NCBI GenBank assembly: GCA_002307295.1
Contig: DBTY01000033.1
Location: 1-64,000 of the forward strand
DNA from: Ignavibacteriales bacterium UBA1304
Lineage (GTDB): Bacteria; Bacteroidota; Ignavibacteria; Ignavibacteriales; Ignavibacteriaceae
Length of the DNA: 64,000 nucleotides
Reading direction: 5' to 3'
The notes under the pieces are model-generated. The model made no database searches and was not told the DNA's origin. It worked only from the letters and a program-made list of their open reading frames with translations. The translations under genes were made by a program, and so were the position numbers. Of the stretch, positions 61,223 to 64,000 are shown one piece after another. The number at the start of each line of letters is the position of its first letter. The stretch's first letter is position 1.

Positions 61223-62131
61223 ATGCCGTTAAAAAAGAAAATAATTGGATATTCTGTTTATTCGCTTTCAGCTTTTTCTGTCTTTATTATTATCAGCGCT
61301 GTAGCGGTTTTAATGTGGACGATTATTACTGGCGGATATCACACGCTTAGCTGGCAATTTATTACAAGTGCGCCTAAAGATGGGATGACTAGCGGCGGGA
61401 TTTTTCCTGCAATCATCGGCACGTTTTTGTTAGTGCTAATTATGTCTATAGCTGGCGTGCCAATAGGGACTATAACTGCTATCTATTTATGCGAATATGC
61501 TAAACCAAATTCTGTTATCTCCAGATTAATTAGATTTGCCGTTAATACTCTTGCAGGAGTTCCGGCTATTGTGTTTGGGTTATTTGGACTTGGATTTTTT
61601 GTTCAGTTCATAGGTTCAGGAGCTGATAAAGTTATTTCTGGCGGAGCTGTTTTGAAATGGGGACAGCCAAATCTGCTTTGGGCAAGTTTAACTATGGCGT
61701 TTATGACTCTTCCGGTTGTAATTATATCGGTAGAAGAAGCTCTTAAAGCCGTGCCGCGCGAATACCGTGAAGCCAGCTTTGCGCTTGGAGCCACAAAATG
61801 GGAAACTATCAGAAAGGTCGTATTGCCCAATTCAATTAACGGGGTTTTGACTGGGGCAATTTTAGCCGTAAGTCGCGGCGCAGGAGAAGTCGCGCCAATA
61901 TTGTTTGTAGGAGCTGCGTATTTTCTGCCAAGTCTGCCTCATTCGCTTTCGGATCAGTTTATGGAACTCGGCTATCATATTTTTGTAATGTCCACTCAGT
62001 CGACTAACGTAGAGGCTACGCGCGGGATACAATATGCGACTACATTAGTTTTGTTAATCCTTACTTTTACGCTTAATTTTACTGCTATATTTTTACGGTA
62101 TAAAATACGCCGGAAAAACTCGGTTTTATAG
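61223..62131 (+). CDS. pstA: phosphate ABC transporter permease PstA
   Basis: Second permease of the phosphate transporter, 302 residues, six membrane segments. The family EAA loop is EASFALGATKWETIRKVVLP, and APKDGMTSGGIFPAIIGT precedes the core, as in PstA. It forms a heterodimer with PstC. No pstB ATPase gene or phoU follows within the window; the next gene is a methyltransferase 144 bp downstream. Confidence 0.94.
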   Translation: MPLKKKIIGYSVYSLSAFSVFIIISAVAVLMWTIITGGYHTLSWQFITSAPKDGMTSGGIFPAIIGTFLLVLIMSIAGVPIGTITAIYLCEYAKPNSVISRLIRFAVNTLAGVPAIVFGLFGLGFFVQFIGSGADKVISGGAVLKWGQPNLLWASLTMAFMTLPVVIISVEEALKAVPREYREASFALGATKWETIRKVVLPNSINGVLTGAILAVSRGAGEVAPILFVGAAYFLPSLPHSLSDQFMELGYHIFVMSTQSTNVEATRGIQYATTLVLLILTFTLNFTAIFLRYKIRRKNSVL

Positions 62132-62275
62132 TTTTGTTAAAATGTTGGTAATTCAAATCATGCAAACCAAAATCAAAACAATCTAGAGAGCTGGACTACG
62201 CTTGACAAAAGTAAAAAATAGCCCTATTTTGTTTGATAAATTAATAATTGGTAAAGTGAAGTATTCAGGAAAAAT

Positions 62276-63031
62276 ATGACAGATAACAGAAAAGAGCTTG
62301 AAAAAGAATATTTTAATATTTCTGCAGAACAGGGAACAAGAGACTCTATAAACTCAATTTATGATTTAAAAATTGTCGGGGATATTAATAATAAGTATAA
62401 TGAGCTCCTTTTTGAAAATTGCTCAGGCGAAGACGTTTTAGAAATTGGCTGTGGCGTTTATTATACTACTGTTATGCTGGCAAAAAATAAAGCTAACGTT
62501 TTTGGAATAGATATTTCTGATAAATCAATTGAACTAGCTCGTAAAAATGCTGCTGAACATGGGATAACCAATATTAATTATAGCGTAATGGACGCTGAAC
62601 ATTTAGAATATGAGAATAATAAATTTGATAGAGTTTTTGGGACGGCAATACTTCATCATTTAAATTTAGAACAATCATTAAAAGAAATCTGCCGGGTATT
62701 AAAGCCAAATGGCAAAGCTGTTTTTATGGAACCTCTTGGGCATAATCCTATTATTAATCTTTTCAGAAAATTGACGCCTGGGTTGAGAACGGAAGATGAA
62801 CATCCGTTAAAAAAGAAAGATATAAAGGCCATTCTAAATATGTTCAACGATTCGTATTTGTATTTTTTCTATTTTGTTTCAATCGCCGCTATTCCTTTCA
62901 GAAATACTTTCTTATTTAAACCGTTATTTTCTTTACTGAAATTTATTGATAAAATATTGTTTGCAGTCTTTCCATTTTTTAGATATTATGCCTGGCAGGT
63001 ATTAATAACGCTTAAAAATCCTAAGAAATAA
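62276..63031 (+). CDS. class I SAM-dependent methyltransferase
   Basis: 251 residues. Motif I VLEIGCGVYYTTVMLA and a following acidic VFGIDIS bind SAM; the later FDRVFGTAILHHL and LKPNGKAVFMEP are the standard motifs. The last 60 residues are hydrophobic and aromatic (YLYFFYFVSIAAIPF; ILFAVFPFFRYYAWQ), suggesting membrane association and a lipid-type substrate. It stands alone between pstA and an outer-membrane gene of opposite strand. Confidence 0.85.
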   Translation: MTDNRKELEKEYFNISAEQGTRDSINSIYDLKIVGDINNKYNELLFENCSGEDVLEIGCGVYYTTVMLAKNKANVFGIDISDKSIELARKNAAEHGITNINYSVMDAEHLEYENNKFDRVFGTAILHHLNLEQSLKEICRVLKPNGKAVFMEPLGHNPIINLFRKLTPGLRTEDEHPLKKKDIKAILNMFNDSYLYFFYFVSIAAIPFRNTFLFKPLFSLLKFIDKILFAVFPFFRYYAWQVLITLKNPKK

Positions 63032-63051
63032 CCAAAATTATTAACGTCATA

Positions 63052-64000
63052 TTACAGCCTTAAGCTAATATCCGACTGGAAAAACCAATCCTTAACTTTA
63101 ACATTATTCTGAAGAGAATTTGTCTCGTTGTTTAATATCAGTTTAATTATATAACCGGGGAAAGGCTCGTAATTAGCGGCAAGCGAAAGTTTTCTAAAAT
63201 ATTCAATAGTTCCGTCTAAAAAATGCAGATGCGTAGCGTCGCTTTCTCTGTGTCCCAATTGAATATCTCCGCCAACATTAGTTACTTCGCCAGTTTCTAA
63301 ATTAACAGGATTAGCCCCATGAACTCTATATGTATATTGCGCTGATAAATTAATTCTGCTTGTTAATTGGTAGTTTAACTTCCAGAAAAATATTTTACTG
63401 TTAGGGTCTGTATCCATTCCTATGTTGTAGTCGTCATTTGTATAATTGTTAGATTTTATCCGGTGCGAAAAAACATAAGGTTCGATTCTAAAGTACTCAA
63501 AACAAAAATCTATCGGCAGGCCTTTATAAGGATTGTATCCGGCTACGCCAAGATTAAAAGCGGTTTGGTTGCCAAACCAGCCTGTTCCCATTTTGCTAAA
63601 ATCAATATCGTCAATTAAGACGAGAGAATACAATTTTAACCCTTTTAAAGGATTACTGCTTAAATCAAAAAACAGCATGGAATTGTCTCTATCCTGATTT
63701 GAGTGCTCGACTGTTTTATAAAAAGCAAACGGGTTTAAGTAACTTATATCAAGTGGTCTGTTTGCGTATAAAATAATTTCGCCCGCGCCGAATGAAATAT
63801 CCTTTGAAATATTAACGCCAAGCCTGTGATAGCCAAAATATTTATCTTCTACCGTTGCGATGCCGCCTGTTACAGTATCGGCTATGCCGCTTTTATTACC
63901 GATTATTTTTCCATGAAAAGATGAAAACTCAAAAATGCCAAGATTAAAATTTAATGAGATAAAATCAGATTCAGGCGCGTAATCTCCCATAATTAATTTA
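63052..64000 (-). CDS. Wzi-like capsule-assembly/outer-membrane beta-barrel protein, partial
   Basis: The frame is open to the window edge, so only the C-terminal part (at least 312 residues) is seen and the true start lies outside. It is built of alternating barrel strands (YFGYHRLGVNISKDISFGAG; LDISYLNPFAFYKTVE) and ends QSDISLRL. The block SDFISLNFNLGIFEFSSFHG and the YLNPFAFYK...HSNQDRDNS segment resemble the Wzi capsule-surface family; the resemblance is moderate. No capsule genes are visible in the window. Confidence 0.65.
   Translation of the reverse strand, partial: KLIMGDYAPESDFISLNFNLGIFEFSSFHGKIIGNKSGIADTVTGGIATVEDKYFGYHRLGVNISKDISFGAGEIILYANRPLDISYLNPFAFYKTVEHSNQDRDNSMLFFDLSSNPLKGLKLYSLVLIDDIDFSKMGTGWFGNQTAFNLGVAGYNPYKGLPIDFCFEYFRIEPYVFSHRIKSNNYTNDDYNIGMDTDPNSKIFFWKLNYQLTSRINLSAQYTYRVHGANPVNLETGEVTNVGGDIQLGHRESDATHLHFLDGTIEYFRKLSLAANYEPFPGYIIKLILNNETNSLQNNVKVKDWFFQSDISLRL

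Overview
The window is an AT-rich, gene-dense bacterial chromosome segment. It most resembles the Ignavibacteria/Chlorobi side of the Bacteroidota supergroup. This is inferred from gene content, not from a marker tree: a TonB-dependent receptor with a carboxypeptidase-regulatory domain, a secreted propeller protein with a type IX-like C-terminal sorting domain, several outer-membrane beta-barrel proteins, an early-branching style nuo cluster, and small palindromic intergenic repeats of the kind common in these genomes. I see no rRNA, tRNA or CRISPR array.

Layout. 1-407: a broken KilA-N fragment. 408-4161: an acyl-CoA synthetase (-) and a bifunctional class A penicillin-binding protein (+). 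4223-4309: an intergenic double-hairpin repeat. 4358-10339 (-): a complete drug/solute exporter operon with the same order as E. coli cecR-ybhGFSR (TetR, a second TetR-like protein without a complete HTH, membrane-fusion lipoprotein, two ATPases, two ABC-2 permeases), with a palindromic operator candidate just upstream. 10565-19190 (+): a secreted protein, a double GNAT, xseA-xseB-dxs, a PhoB/PhoR-like two-component pair, rplU-rpmA and mdh, closed by a strong terminator. 19267-23127 (-): an RsbW-like kinase, a large outer-membrane-type protein and a beta-CASP metallo-beta-lactamase nuclease. 23266-27724 (+): nuoABCDEF only.

27725-33273: a RAYT transposase gene carrying its own palindrome inside the reading frame, then feoA-feoB-fur-MBL (-) and a PflX-like radical SAM gene (+) with no canonical start codon. 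33270-38624 (-): a three-gene unit made of an alpha/beta-hydrolase lacking its Ser and His, an ATP-grasp ligase and a 1195-residue GH13 protein. 38901-43434: AhpD-like, rdgB, ubiE/menG, a PAP2 membrane phosphatase, rsmA and a ROK sugar kinase. 43440-51107: an ABC-F ATPase, the propeller/T9SS protein and an Oar-like TonB-dependent receptor cut by one in-frame amber codon.

51266-54835 is accessory in character: a possible PD-(D/E)XK-fold protein, an unrecognised secreted protein, a 537-bp tandem duplication encoding two 161-residue paralogues, and a lipoprotein. 54904 to the end: cysE, paired 85-bp repeats, a small membrane protein, a GH20 hexosaminidase, pstS-pstC-pstA without pstB, a methyltransferase and the C-terminal part of a Wzi-like outer-membrane protein running off the window.

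The best leads for something undescribed are the pseudo-esterase/ATP-grasp/GH13 unit, the RAYT gene colonised in frame by its own palindrome, the TetR pair in which one copy has lost most of the DNA-binding domain, and the duplicated 161-residue family.
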